64,000 nt of DNA, from positions 186,001 through 250,000 of the forward strand of contig NZ_JAIZEO010000005.1 in the NCBI RefSeq assembly GCF_024189315.1. The letters are read 5' to 3'. This DNA comes from Halobacillus sp. A5. GTDB lineage: Bacteria > Bacillota > Bacilli > Bacillales > Halobacillaceae. Shown piece by piece: positions 40,364 through 50,219 of this stretch. Numbering within the stretch: the first letter of the stretch is position 1; every line of letters begins with the position of its first letter. The notes below the pieces were generated by a model. That model worked only from the letters and a program-made list of their open reading frames with translations, did not search any database and was not told the origin of the DNA. The position numbers and the translations under genes were made by a program.

Positions 40364-42227
40364 ACGTGCGATAAGGAAGTCGAACAGTAACACAAGTACC
40401 TTCTCCCTTACTGCTTTGATATTTTATTTCTCCATCCAGATCATCTATCATTTTTTTAGTGACCATAATGCCTAACCCTGTGCCTTTCTCTTTAGTAGTG
40501 TAGAAAGGTTCACCTAGCTTAGACAGCTCCTGGTCAGATAAACCGAGGCCATTATCAACAACCGATATAATAAGCTCTTGTTTATGAATGACTGCTTCAA
40601 TTTGAACTTCGCCATCTTCATCAATGGCTTCCATTGCATTGGCTACCAAATTGATGAGGATTTGTTTCAGTCTTTTCGGCTCGCTGTAAAAACCTTTTAA
40701 GCTGGAGTCACATGTGTAATGGATCATGACTTCCTTACTGCTGGAATCTGGATCTAATAAACGGCTCACATAAGAAATAATTGCTTCTAAGTTTACGTAT
40801 TCCAGTTGGACTGAAGATTTAGGCTTAGACAGCATCATAAAGTCCTGTACAATTGATTCAATCCGATTCACTTCATCCAGAATGATATCGTGGTAGCTGT
40901 CCCGAAGATCAGGATTCGCAGCTCCGATTTGTAAAAAGCCTTTAATTGCCGTAAGCGGGTTTTTAATTTCATGAGCAACACCGGCAGCCATTTGAGTAAT
41001 TGTGGAAAGCTGGCGCGACTTTTCCTCCAGAAGGGACATTTCCTTAATTTTCGTAATCTCTTCGTCAATGCCCACTACATACTTCCTGCCCTGGTCTTCT
41101 GCAGGAAATCCTCTCATTCGAATCCACTTTTTCTCTCCTGCTGGAGTCGTGATTGTGAATTCAACAATATGTTCTTTCTGGGTCATAATTACTGCTGCTT
41201 CTTTAACGATTTCGAGATAATCATCATCAATAAGGTCAAAAATACGAGGAGGATCATCTAGAACAACACGTTTATCTAAACCATAAATGCTTGTAAAGGC
41301 ATCACTAAGATAAAGCATTTCTCCCAGGTCAGGTGAACAGATCCAGCAGGCTTCCTTAATGTTACTGGATAACAAGTTAAACCGCTCTTCCGTTCTTTTC
41401 ATTGATTCAAGTTCATGCTTATACTTACTAATATCCTTTGCAATTATAGTTATACCCTGTTCACTCGGAACTACCGTTACTTCCAGTACAATTCCAGTTC
41501 GATGCAAGTAACCCTGGAACTCAACCGGCTCTTGAGTTTCCATAGCTCTTAAGTAATGCTGAAAAAAACTTTTGTAGTCATCAACAGGGAATAAATCCCA
41601 TAATTTCTTTCTGTAATAATCTGAAAGGCATAAGTCTACCATTTCTTCCATCTTAGGGTTGGCATAGATGACTTCCCAATTGCTGTTCAGCATAGCTAAT
41701 CCGTATGGAAAGTAATCAGCTGCCTGGACTAAGCGTTCTTTAACTTGAGTCGTTCTCGTAGAAATCGCGTTAGTATTAAAGGCATCGCTCATATTTAATA
41801 TAGTGTTGGAAGGTAAAGGGTTTGTTATGGGATCTTGATAAGATTTTTGGGAAGATTTATTAGTTTTGTTAGTAGGTGGGGAAAAAATGACGGCAATATT
41901 CCCGTTGGAAAGGTGGAGCATTTTACATGAATATCTTTTATACTGGTTACCAATTGGAATAGACACACTTAACTCTGTTTCATTCCATTCAGAAGACTGG
42001 TGAATCACAGAATAGATTTCACCACGATTATGAATTTGAAACAAAGACAGCCAGTTTGACAGGTGAAGCTTGGTTTCACCGATCTTAAGTTCAGCAGATA
42101 ACGTACGATTAAGTGTAACGGTCTGGTGATGAACATCTAGAAGACAAGCTGGAGTACTACTAACCTCCAGAATGGCAAGCAATTCCCCGCTATAAAGATG
42201 ATCGGAATACCTTTCTTTTATCACCAA
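40362..42227 (-). CDS. PAS-domain sensor histidine kinase
   Basis: 621 residues, with no membrane helices. Three PAS domains (about 20-115, 170-275, 280-400, the last with a PAC motif) are followed by a HisKA domain with the phospho-acceptor H in AAGVAHEIKNPLTAIKGFLQ and a HATPase domain (NLVANAMEAI, VVDNGLGLS, KGTGLGIMVTKK). This is the layout of soluble Spo0A-phosphorelay kinases such as KinA and KinE, so a sporulation role is plausible. There is no adjacent response regulator. It may start at TTG 42227 or the following GTG, after GAGGT. Confidence 0.9.
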   Translation of the reverse strand: MVIKERYSDHLYSGELLAILEVSSTPACLLDVHHQTVTLNRTLSAELKIGETKLHLSNWLSLFQIHNRGEIYSVIHQSSEWNETELSVSIPIGNQYKRYSCKMLHLSNGNIAVIFSPPTNKTNKSSQKSYQDPITNPLPSNTILNMSDAFNTNAISTRTTQVKERLVQAADYFPYGLAMLNSNWEVIYANPKMEEMVDLCLSDYYRKKLWDLFPVDDYKSFFQHYLRAMETQEPVEFQGYLHRTGIVLEVTVVPSEQGITIIAKDISKYKHELESMKRTEERFNLLSSNIKEACWICSPDLGEMLYLSDAFTSIYGLDKRVVLDDPPRIFDLIDDDYLEIVKEAAVIMTQKEHIVEFTITTPAGEKKWIRMRGFPAEDQGRKYVVGIDEEITKIKEMSLLEEKSRQLSTITQMAAGVAHEIKNPLTAIKGFLQIGAANPDLRDSYHDIILDEVNRIESIVQDFMMLSKPKSSVQLEYVNLEAIISYVSRLLDPDSSSKEVMIHYTCDSSLKGFYSEPKRLKQILINLVANAMEAIDEDGEVQIEAVIHKQELIISVVDNGLGLSDQELSKLGEPFYTTKEKGTGLGIMVTKKMIDDLDGEIKYQSSKGEGTCVTVRLPYRT

Positions 42228-42385
42228 AATTATGACCTCATTTCTATACTATTCAATATTTTCCAATATGGGTTTTATTATAACGTAAAACAATAGGATT
42301 TTGTATATTATATTACATTTTCTTTTCCGAAAAAAATGTAGAAATACCACTTTTTCCAGATAGAAATTAAAAATAAAACTTTAAG

Positions 42386-43255
42386 TTAACCTTCAATACT
42401 CCTCCACAACGTTAAAGAAGCATAGCTCTTAAAGGGGTCCCAGCCTTCACTGAGATCAACCATTTCTTCGCTGTTTGGTTTACGTTCCATATTGAAATAA
42501 TCTTTTAGAGCATTTTGTATACCTATATCTGCCTTCGGAAATAGATTCTCTCTTCCTACTCCAAACATAAGCCAGTTTTCAGCGGTCCACGGCCCGATTC
42601 CTCTAACCTTAGTCAATATTTTTATAACTTCTTCATCAGACTGTTGAGCAAGACCTTCTAAATCAATTTCACCATCTGCAATCAAACGCGAAGTATCAAT
42701 TACATATTCGGCTTTTCTCTGGCTGAACTGCAGTTCTCTTAATTGATCATAATGTAGCAAAGCAACGGTGTGAGGCGATGGATAAAACCACACTCCTCTT
42801 TTATTAAATCCAAAGGTATTGACAAACCTGGTACTAAGCGTATAAGCAAATTTCATGTTGAGCTGCTGATGGATAATAACCTTCATCAAACAGTCATAAA
42901 GGTGAAAGTCTTTTACAATAGGTGTACCCTTATAAGCGGCAAATAAATCTTTTAAGTTCGTAGTTTTAAAATGTGCGTCTACTTCACTTAGATTTCGTCC
43001 CCAATGGAACAAGCTGTATATATGTTGAATGAGTTCTTCTTTCATTGCATTGTCTTCACTGGAAAGCTCAAATGCAGGCATCTCCGTTGTCCCAATTCCT
43101 TCCACCCGGACCACGTGGGTCTCCTCGTTCATTCGAACAGGAACGTCGACCCACCTTGCTTTTAAATTTAAGTGGGTCACAGGATCAAACGACCATCTGT
43201 GAAGTGTGTAATCAAAATCATACTCTGGAATCGACTCAATAACTTCTTTCCACAT
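42386..43255 (-). CDS. AlkA-type DNA-3-methyladenine glycosylase
   Basis: 289 residues. The helix-hairpin-helix VRGIGPWTAENWLMFGVG is followed by the catalytic Asp in FPKADIGIQNAL, and an AlkA-like N-terminal domain is present. It removes alkylated bases to start base-excision repair. Its position beside pdaA mirrors yfjP in B. subtilis. ATG follows AGGTGAAGTT. Confidence 0.85.
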   Translation of the reverse strand: MWKEVIESIPEYDFDYTLHRWSFDPVTHLNLKARWVDVPVRMNEETHVVRVEGIGTTEMPAFELSSEDNAMKEELIQHIYSLFHWGRNLSEVDAHFKTTNLKDLFAAYKGTPIVKDFHLYDCLMKVIIHQQLNMKFAYTLSTRFVNTFGFNKRGVWFYPSPHTVALLHYDQLRELQFSQRKAEYVIDTSRLIADGEIDLEGLAQQSDEEVIKILTKVRGIGPWTAENWLMFGVGRENLFPKADIGIQNALKDYFNMERKPNSEEMVDLSEGWDPFKSYASLTLWRSIEG

Positions 43256-43359
43256 AACTTCACCTCAGGTAAAAGAATTCATTTTAAGTACAAAAAATAA
43301 AGATCCTGCCTCATTTATTAAAATGGCCGGATCTTTATTATATCAAACTTATAGCCTTA

Positions 43360-44130
43360 CTATTGGAAAAGGAAGTAATTTTTCACTAATAAATCATTTA
43401 AACTGCCGAATTCATATCCTCTTTTCCTTAATTCAATAATAAGATGCTCAAGAGCCTCTGCGTTATCCTCAGAAACCGTGTGTAGTAAAATGACCGCTCC
43501 AGGATGGATCTGCTCCATAACATTATTGAAAGCATACTCCCACCCCTTCTGACGGTCAGTTTCCCAATCGACAAATGCTACCGACCAAAAAGCGTGAATG
43601 TATCCCAGTTCTCGAGTCCATTCTAAAGTTTTTGGGTTAAATGTACCCCTGGGCGGTCGTAAAAACGTCATTGTATTTTGTTCAGTCATCTCCGCTACAG
43701 CTGATTCCACCTGCTCAAGCTCCTGCTTTATCTTTTGTTTAGACACCGTTGTAAAGTCTGGGTGTGACCAGGAATGGTTTCCTACGATATGACCTTCCTT
43801 TACCATCCTTTTCACCAGATCCGGGGCGCTGTTAATGTAATGTCCTGTTACAAAAAAAGATGCAGGTACTTCCTGTTCACGTAAAACATTTAGTACATCG
43901 TCCGTATACCCCTGCTCGTAACCATTATCAAATGTGAAGTAGACTACTTTATCTCCAGAGTTGTCGACAAAAAAACCGTCATGCTCCTCAATCATTGGAC
44001 CATACCGCCCTACATCCGGTGCATTCCCTTGTTTATCTTTCTCAAAGCCCCATCCCTCCGCACTGACTGAAAGAGGAGAGAAAAACACGAACAACACGAC
44101 AAGACTTATCCACTTCGCCATACCATTCAC
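43360..44130 (-). CDS. pdaA: Delta-lactam-biosynthetic de-N-acetylase PdaA
   Basis: 256 residues. A signal peptide (to about residue 24, SVSAEG) precedes a polysaccharide deacetylase domain. YFTFDNGYEQGY has the PdaA-type DNG motif, GNHSWSHPDF supplies the zinc histidines, FLRPPRGTFN and GAVILLHTVS follow. It deacetylates MurNAc in spore cortex peptidoglycan for delta-lactam formation and so is needed for germination. Its presence indicates a spore former. Confidence 0.9.
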   Translation of the reverse strand: MNGMAKWISLVVLFVFFSPLSVSAEGWGFEKDKQGNAPDVGRYGPMIEEHDGFFVDNSGDKVVYFTFDNGYEQGYTDDVLNVLREQEVPASFFVTGHYINSAPDLVKRMVKEGHIVGNHSWSHPDFTTVSKQKIKQELEQVESAVAEMTEQNTMTFLRPPRGTFNPKTLEWTRELGYIHAFWSVAFVDWETDRQKGWEYAFNNVMEQIHPGAVILLHTVSEDNAEALEHLIIELRKRGYEFGSLNDLLVKNYFLFQ

Positions 44131-44209
44131 CTGCTTTTTTTCTTAGTATGTGCGGAAAAATGTATCCTATAAAAAAGACATGCGGAAGATATTCCGCATG
44201 CCCTGATCA

Positions 44210-45526
44210 TTAAAGAATTAATGAAGCCACCCACCCAAAGATAAAGAGTGGGATATTATAGTGAATAAAGGTCGGCACACATGTGTCCCAGATATGGTGG
44301 TGTCGTCCGTCAGCGTTCAAACCAGAAGTAGGTCCAAGCGTACTGTCTGAAGCCGGTGAACCTGCATCTCCTAATGCTCCAGCCGTTCCAACGAGAGCAG
44401 CGACCGCCAAAGGCGAGAAACCAGCCCCGATACAAATTGGAACAAATAAAGCGGCCAGAATCGGTACTGTAGCGAACGAAGAACCTATTCCCAACGTTAC
44501 AACTAATCCAACTAAAAGTAATATGAAAGCAATCAAAGGCTGATTCGATCCTAAGTACTCCGAACTTGCGTCTACTAACGCAGAGACAGACTCTGTTTCA
44601 GTAAGAACGTTCGCATAGCCTGCGGCAATCAGCATAACAAAAGCAATAGTCCCCATCATAGCAATGCCATCAGTGACTACACGATCCCCTAGCCTGAAAG
44701 GTACAATTCTAAACAAGAACATTAATACCAGACCAGCTAAAGCGGCTAGCACTAAATCTTCATAATAAGCTTGAATAAATAAAGTAACGATTACAGCGAC
44801 CAATGTTAACCCATGTTTAACGTTGAAGGAGACCGTTTTCATCTGTTCAAATGAGTCTACTGACTCAATATCATGACCAGCATCATCTGCTTTTGGCTCC
44901 CGTTTTTTGCGGTATGTCCAAAACACAGCGATAAGTAGACCAACAATCATTCCTGATCCTGGAATAATTAGAGATTGAGCAATTTCGCCAATAGATAAGG
45001 TGAGTCCGCTCGTTTCCAGTGATTCTTGAATCGTTTCATGGAAGAGGAAGCCAAACCCTACCGGAATCATAATATATGGCGCTTTTAAGCCGAATGTTAA
45101 CGCTGCAGCCACAGCACGCCTGTCCAGCTTCATTCGGTCAAACAACTGAAGTAATGGCGGTATTAAGATTGGGATAAACGCAATGTGTACAGGTATTACG
45201 TTTTGCGAAAGACTTGCCACTGCGGCAATCACGAGTACAGTTAATGTCCGCATATCCTTTAGGACCCGCAGTAAATACCCCACTAGAATATTAGTTATCC
45301 CTGACTGCGTTATAGCAACTGCAAAAGCCCCAAGCAGGATATAACTTAAAGCAATACTCGTATTATCCCCCATGCCACTTACTATTAATTCAAGGGAATC
45401 TATAATCGATTGTCCATTCATAACTCCAGCCGTTAATCCAGCAGCTATGAGCGCTATGATTACATTAATCCTTAATAAACTTAATATTGTCAGTACAAGT
45501 ACTGATACAATGACAGCCAGTGCCAT
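44210..45526 (-). CDS. Na+/H+ antiporter family protein (YuiF-like)
   Basis: 438 residues with about 10-12 membrane helices. Conserved stretches include SQNVIPVHIAFIPILIPPLL, GSSFATVPILAALFVPI and GDAGSPASDSTLGPTSGLN, as in the NhaC/YuiF group of the ion transporter superfamily. It probably exchanges sodium for protons, although related members carry amino acids or organic acids. The N-terminus is hydrophobic from residue 2. It is monocistronic. Confidence 0.82.
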   Translation of the reverse strand: MALAVIVSVLVLTILSLLRINVIIALIAAGLTAGVMNGQSIIDSLELIVSGMGDNTSIALSYILLGAFAVAITQSGITNILVGYLLRVLKDMRTLTVLVIAAVASLSQNVIPVHIAFIPILIPPLLQLFDRMKLDRRAVAAALTFGLKAPYIMIPVGFGFLFHETIQESLETSGLTLSIGEIAQSLIIPGSGMIVGLLIAVFWTYRKKREPKADDAGHDIESVDSFEQMKTVSFNVKHGLTLVAVIVTLFIQAYYEDLVLAALAGLVLMFLFRIVPFRLGDRVVTDGIAMMGTIAFVMLIAAGYANVLTETESVSALVDASSEYLGSNQPLIAFILLLVGLVVTLGIGSSFATVPILAALFVPICIGAGFSPLAVAALVGTAGALGDAGSPASDSTLGPTSGLNADGRHHHIWDTCVPTFIHYNIPLFIFGWVASLIL

Positions 45527-45640
45527 ACTTTAATCTCCTCTCAACAACCCTTTTATCACATTAGCGATTTACCATAATAAAGGACTATTTCAAAAAAATC
45601 AACCCCCACTTTGCAATGAGAGTTTTCCTTTTTTTAACTT

Positions 45641-45787
45641 CTATAATTTCCGTTCAAGATCTTCAAGCATACGGATTAATTCATCGACATCTTCAACTGA
45701 TGTCTCTTCGGGCTCTATTTCGTCTAAACGGCTCATAAAGGCCGATAATTTAATTTTTAAATCTGTAATTTTTTCCTTCTGTGTCAA
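45641..45787 (-). CDS. SE1561 family small protein, 48 aa
   Basis: This short frame encodes a helical acidic protein with KITDLKIKLSAFMSRLDEIE, PEETSVEDVDELIRMLEDLE and a basic end. The pattern matches the Bacillales SE1561 family as I recall it (function unknown). It starts with TTG at 45787, ten bases after AGGAG. It is divergent from yfkC. Confidence 0.65.
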   Translation of the reverse strand: MTQKEKITDLKIKLSAFMSRLDEIEPEETSVEDVDELIRMLEDLERKL

Positions 45788-45839
45788 ACGGGAGACACTC
45801 CTTTATAAAGGTATCGTTTACTTTCACTTTGCCTATCAT

Positions 45840-45858
45840 AGTATAAAGGCTTTATACT
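45840..45858 (+). promoter_or_regulatory. 19-bp palindrome upstream of yfkC
   Basis: AGTATAAAG-G-CTTTATACT is a perfect 9-bp inverted repeat, 34 bp before the yfkC start, between divergent genes. It may be an operator or overlapping -10 elements. Confidence 0.45.
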
Positions 45859-45891
45859 GTCCATGCTTAATTTGTTGAAGGAGGGAATGTT

Positions 45892-46752
45892 TTGGATATT
45901 TTCGACAATAAATTCTTTTCACTGTTATCTAACTACTTCGTTTTAAGAATTATCCTGGCCGCCGTAACTATTGGCATAGTTGTATTTCTATTAAGAAAAC
46001 TGCTTCGCACCTTTTTTTCTAAGGCCTCTTTTATTGAAGCTCGTAAAATTCACACGCTAGAAGCTATGACGTATTCATTAATTAATTATGCAGCCGTCCT
46101 GAGCTTTATTTTTATTATCTTATCCGAATGGATTGAGATCGGAAGGATTCTGGCAGGTGCCGGAGTCCTCGGGGTAATTATCGGTTTCGGCGCACAAAGC
46201 TTAATTAAGGATTTCTTTTCAGGCTTATTCCTTCTCTACGAAAAGCAGCTCCATAAAGGTGATTTTATTACCCTTAATGATAAACACCATGGAATCGTTG
46301 AAGATATTGGACTGCGATTTTTGAAGCTTCGCGAATGGAGTGGCAAGTTATTAACAATCAGTAACGGACAGATTCAAACTATCGAAAATTATAATTTTGA
46401 ACATATGCGTGTAATCGAGCATGTCACGACAAATTTCCGCGAAGATCCAAGGCGAGTGATTCAAGTGCTCGAAGAAGCCTGCGAGAGGTTGAATAAAGAG
46501 CTTGGTGAGTATTTGAAAAAGGATTTAAAAGGTGATACTATCGAGCCTTTTCAAGTCTATGGTATGTCTTCTTTAAATGATGAACACCGCGGCTATCAAT
46601 ATACAGTGATTGGATTGGTACACGATTTGGTCTACTGGACAGCTTCAAAAAAAACACGCTACATCCTGGCAGAAGCAATGTACGATCATCAAATTGCCAT
46701 GGCAGAGCAGCGTGTTCAATTCAATTATAATCAAGAGAACGACTTATCTTAA
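45892..46752 (+). CDS. yfkC: MscS family mechanosensitive channel
   Basis: 286 residues. Three membrane helices are present; the pore helix and following beta domain are GRILAGAGVLGVIIGFGAQ and SLIKDFFSGLFLLYEKQLHKGD. It releases solutes on hypo-osmotic shock. The long C-terminal cytoplasmic domain fits the YfkC/YkuT type. The TTG start follows GAAGGAGGGAATGTT. It is convergent with yfkD, overlapping by 9 bp. The name is by similarity and local gene order. Confidence 0.88.
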   Translation: MDIFDNKFFSLLSNYFVLRIILAAVTIGIVVFLLRKLLRTFFSKASFIEARKIHTLEAMTYSLINYAAVLSFIFIILSEWIEIGRILAGAGVLGVIIGFGAQSLIKDFFSGLFLLYEKQLHKGDFITLNDKHHGIVEDIGLRFLKLREWSGKLLTISNGQIQTIENYNFEHMRVIEHVTTNFREDPRRVIQVLEEACERLNKELGEYLKKDLKGDTIEPFQVYGMSSLNDEHRGYQYTVIGLVHDLVYWTASKKTRYILAEAMYDHQIAMAEQRVQFNYNQENDLS

Positions 46753-47538
46753 TTCAAAGGAGTAGCTGACGTGGTCCTGCACCGGGATCCATGCGCCGAT
46801 CCCTTGTCTGGTTACATTCTTAACATCAATGCTCATTTTTGAACCTTTCAGCTGGATATATACATCACCAAATGCAACTTCCCCTTTTTCGTTAACCGCC
46901 GGTGCATATGCGTGCAGCAGCCCTATTTTGTTAACAGGTACAGAATATTTATTATTCTGCTTCGTTCCTCTGCCAATTACGCTTTGAAAAGATAGGGGAA
47001 GCTTTGTATTCTTCTGGGCTTCAAGAAGGATAAGTTTCATCATTTGATCACTATGAGAGGCTTTTGTAGTTAAGCCGCCTTTTACGTGCTTCTCTTCCTT
47101 TTGTTCATAGCTTATTTCTTCTGTGTGCTGGCCGCCTTGGTTATTCAATTCATTTACATTGATCTCCTGATATTCCCAGTTCGTATTTCTTTCCTTCGAC
47201 TCATAGGATAACGGCCATCTTCCCAGAAAAATCTCTCCCCGGTAACCAACCGCAAACGGCGAAGGACGAATGGAGGTTTCGTTCAGCATCTTAATGAGTT
47301 CCGGGTTTGAGATTCTTACATCGGAATCGTTGATAAGATCGTCCGTTAGTTTCTCTGCCTCTAAAACCTCCTGATCTTCAGTTGAATTTGGATAAGTGTT
47401 ATCTTTTGATATATTGAGAACATGATTAGGAATTTCTGATTGCTCTTTATTTTCTTTGTTTTCAGCAGCACCAGTTAAAGGAATAACAGCTGAAAACAAA
47501 CTAAAAAGTACAATAAGTCCTACGCATTTTACTCTCAT
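46744..47538 (-). CDS. yfkD: YfkD-like secreted protein
   Basis: 264 residues. A signal peptide (to about residue 24, LTGAAEN) is followed by an acidic linker and a soluble domain with SIRPSPFAVGYRGEIFLGRW and PLSYESKERNTNWEYQ. This matches the YfkD-like family in length and position next to yfkC. The function is unknown. Confidence 0.8.
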   Translation of the reverse strand: MRVKCVGLIVLFSLFSAVIPLTGAAENKENKEQSEIPNHVLNISKDNTYPNSTEDQEVLEAEKLTDDLINDSDVRISNPELIKMLNETSIRPSPFAVGYRGEIFLGRWPLSYESKERNTNWEYQEINVNELNNQGGQHTEEISYEQKEEKHVKGGLTTKASHSDQMMKLILLEAQKNTKLPLSFQSVIGRGTKQNNKYSVPVNKIGLLHAYAPAVNEKGEVAFGDVYIQLKGSKMSIDVKNVTRQGIGAWIPVQDHVSYSFELR

Positions 47539-47592
47539 GATCTGACCACCTTTCTTTTTCTATATCTTGTGAAAGATGGTCACAGCCTATTC

Positions 47593-48207
47593 TTAAGAGG
47601 AGAGTAATCGGTTCATAACTTTTTCTGCTTTAGGGTCCAAAAATTGGATGAAAGGGCCGATGCATATTAGAATAATAATGGTGCCTAGCCCGATCGGTCC
47701 TCCGAATAATAAGGCCAGAATAAAAGCAAAAGCTTCGGTAAGCGTCTTAGAGACAGTAAGGCTGAAACCGAATCGCTTCTGTAAAGCAACCATGAAATTA
47801 TCAATCGGATTTAAAGAAAACTTAGGCTGCAAATAAAGAGCGACACCGACAGCAATGGTAAATATCCCCGTAATAAGTGTGAGGATCTGGTAGATCAGAC
47901 CATCAATTACCATACTTTCAAACACTGTGATCAACCAAAAATCAATCATTTTTCCGACAACTATAATTGTGATAATAGCAAACAAATCCGGCCGCTCAAA
48001 AGTGATCAACGCGTTGGTTATAATTAATACAGCTCCAATAATAATAACCCAGTTACCTACGGTTAACCCGAAAGTTTCGGTAAGACCAACATTCATAGCA
48101 TCCCAGGCCCCTGCACCCAGCTCAGCATTTATAGTTAAAGAAATACCTAATGAAATAATAATTAATCCAATGAAATAAAAGACCCCTTTGATTGCAAAAG
48201 CTTTCAT
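47593..48207 (-). CDS. YczE/YyaS-type membrane protein
   Basis: 204 residues with about six helices. GISLTINAELGAGAWDAMNV and LNPIDNFMVALQKRFG are typical of the YczE family, which is distantly related to YitT. YczE is implicated in lipopeptide production in some bacilli; no such cluster is seen here. ATG follows AGGAGTGGAGTA. Confidence 0.8.
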   Translation of the reverse strand: MKAFAIKGVFYFIGLIIISLGISLTINAELGAGAWDAMNVGLTETFGLTVGNWVIIIGAVLIITNALITFERPDLFAIITIIVVGKMIDFWLITVFESMVIDGLIYQILTLITGIFTIAVGVALYLQPKFSLNPIDNFMVALQKRFGFSLTVSKTLTEAFAFILALLFGGPIGLGTIIILICIGPFIQFLDPKAEKVMNRLLSS

Positions 48208-48385
48208 TACTCCACTCCTCAGACTTTATGTAAAGGTTTATAAAACTGGATGGTATAAGCAGCATAGAACAAGGACGCAAGCGATCTTCAGGCAATAGTC
48301 ATGAACAAAACGATTGCTGTTGACGCAGAGTTCGGAACGCACTTCAATGCAAATTTACCCACAGCTCAAAATTCATACCATAAAG

Positions 48386-48418
48386 AAAGAGCCATCCTTA
48401 TAAAAGGATATGCTCTTT
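48386..48418 (-). terminator. Terminator hairpin after the osmC-like gene
   Basis: AAAGAGCCATCCTT and AAGGATATGCTCTTT form a stem with a one-base asymmetry and a short loop, 45 bp beyond the gene stop. Confidence 0.65.
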
Positions 48419-48462
48419 CGGGCTGTTGAAACAAAAATTTTATTAAGGATACTCTTTCTATA

Positions 48463-48855
48463 TTACTTGCTCAACTCAATGCACTCAAGAGTTTCTTCAA
48501 TTTCGATACTGCCATTAACCGACTGGACCATGGAGCAATTATTACTGGATATTTCTAAATTTTTTAACAGCTTGTCTTGATTAAGACGATAACCTTTAAT
48601 AACAAAATGTAAATGAATACGTTCAATGCGGTTTGCTTCTTCAGAATTTCTTTTTACATCAGCGGTGACTTTAATGTCTTCATAGTTAATCCTCTGTTTG
48701 TCGAGAATTTTTTTGTATACACCGATACTGCAGCCTGCAACAGAAGCAACCATGAGTTGAAAAGGGCGAAAGCCGTAAGCTTCGTCTCCTGATATGTCCA
48801 GCTGTCCATAATCAAATGAAGTCCGGACCCCTTCTTCTTTAATATAAAAATCCAT
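48463..48855 (-). CDS. OsmC family protein, 130 aa
   Basis: An OsmC/Ohr-like fold with one conserved cysteine near the family position (VASVAGCSIGVYKKI) and a second in SSNNCSMVQSV. The family reduces organic hydroperoxides or acts in osmotic/oxidative stress; the subgroup is not clear. ATG follows AGGAGGGGTTAGGGT. Confidence 0.82.
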   Translation of the reverse strand: MDFYIKEEGVRTSFDYGQLDISGDEAYGFRPFQLMVASVAGCSIGVYKKILDKQRINYEDIKVTADVKRNSEEANRIERIHLHFVIKGYRLNQDKLLKNLEISSNNCSMVQSVNGSIEIEETLECIELSK

Positions 48856-49017
48856 ACCCTAACCCCTCCTATAATTTATTATCTTCCCCTTATATATATT
48901 GTAACCGATTTCTTTAGTCATTTAACCTTTTCCTTAATAAATGTGTTGCTCGAAGTTCTGCCTATCGTTTAGGATAATAAGGATGTTATCCATACCATGA
49001 TCAGGGAGGTCTTACAT

Positions 49018-50178
49018 ATGGTATCAAACACAACTCGATTCTGGATACTAATTAGTCTTGTTACGATTTCAGGATTTTCTCAAGGGATGTTACTTCCTTT
49101 ACTGGCCGTTATCCTGGAACAGAATGGTGTGTCTTCTTCTATTAATGGTTTGCACGCTACTGCTTTATATATAGGTATACTCATATCTTCTCCATTCATG
49201 GAGAAACCTCTGCAGAGATTTGGATACAAACCAGTCATTATGGCGGGAGGGGCGCTCGTTTTTATATCTTTAGCCTTTTTTCCTATATGGCAGTCTTTAT
49301 GGTTTTGGTTCGCGCTTCGTATGTTGATTGGTATAGGTGATCAAATCCTGCACTTTGGGACACAAACATGGATAACTGCAACAGCTGAAGAAAAAACAAG
49401 AGGGAAAAGCATTGCCTACTATGGGCTCTTCTTTAGTGCAGGCTTTACCCTGGGGCCGCTCATGACTAATCTGCTCTCTATAAGTATGTACCTGCCATTT
49501 ATAGTATCCGCCCTGCTCAGCTTCATCGTTTGGATTACAATGGCCTGGGTAAAAAACGAAATGCCCCCGCATGAGTATACAACCGCTCATGGCTCCAGTT
49601 CTTTGAAAAGATTCAGCACAGCTATTAAATTGGGGTGGGTTGCTTTTCTTCCGCCCATGACCTATGGATTTTTAGAAGCGACCTTACATGGAATATTTCC
49701 TGTATATGGAATGAGAATCGGACACGATGTGAACATTCTTTCATTGATTATTCCAGCCTTTGCTGCAGCCAGTCTGCTCTCACAAATACCGCTTGGGGCC
49801 CTTAGTGATCAACTTGGAAGGAAAAAGGTTATTATATGTGTTGTTACAGGAGGCATTCTCGCCTTCACGTTGGCTGCCTTCTTAGAGTCCTCCATCATAG
49901 GCTTGTTTGCTACATTTGCGATAGGTGGACTATTTGTCGGCTCCCTTTTCTCACTTGGTATTTCATTTATGACGGATTTGCTGCCTAAAGAACTGCTCCC
50001 CGCCGGCAATATTTTATGCGGGATGAGTTTTAGTCTGGGAAGTATAGGTGGTCCGTTTCTCACAGGAATCATAATTGACGTGTTTCCGGGACTATCGCTT
50101 TTCTATATCATTGTCCTCCTGCTTCTCATTGTTCTTGCTTCCACTATTTTTAAGTCGGGAGCACAAACAACAGTATAA
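49018..50178 (+). CDS. yfkF: MFS transporter (YfkF-like)
   Basis: 386 residues with 12 helices. The loop after helix 2 is FMEKPLQRFGYKP, after helix 8 LSDQLGRKKV, the MFS signature form. It is a drug/H+ antiporter-type exporter by similarity; the substrate is unknown. The start at 49018 follows GGGAGGTCTTACAT. Its place between yfkD and yfkH fits the B. subtilis order. Confidence 0.8.
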   Translation: MVSNTTRFWILISLVTISGFSQGMLLPLLAVILEQNGVSSSINGLHATALYIGILISSPFMEKPLQRFGYKPVIMAGGALVFISLAFFPIWQSLWFWFALRMLIGIGDQILHFGTQTWITATAEEKTRGKSIAYYGLFFSAGFTLGPLMTNLLSISMYLPFIVSALLSFIVWITMAWVKNEMPPHEYTTAHGSSSLKRFSTAIKLGWVAFLPPMTYGFLEATLHGIFPVYGMRIGHDVNILSLIIPAFAAASLLSQIPLGALSDQLGRKKVIICVVTGGILAFTLAAFLESSIIGLFATFAIGGLFVGSLFSLGISFMTDLLPKELLPAGNILCGMSFSLGSIGGPFLTGIIIDVFPGLSLFYIIVLLLLIVLASTIFKSGAQTTV

Positions 50179-50185
50179 GAAAGAA

Positions 50186-50211
50186 CTGCGTATCGTTCGA
50201 CCGATACGCAG
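50186..50211. terminator. Bidirectional terminator
   Basis: CTGCGTATCG and CGATACGCAG with a 6-nt loop, between the convergent yfkF and znuA genes. Confidence 0.8.
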
Positions 50212-50219
50212 CTCATTCT

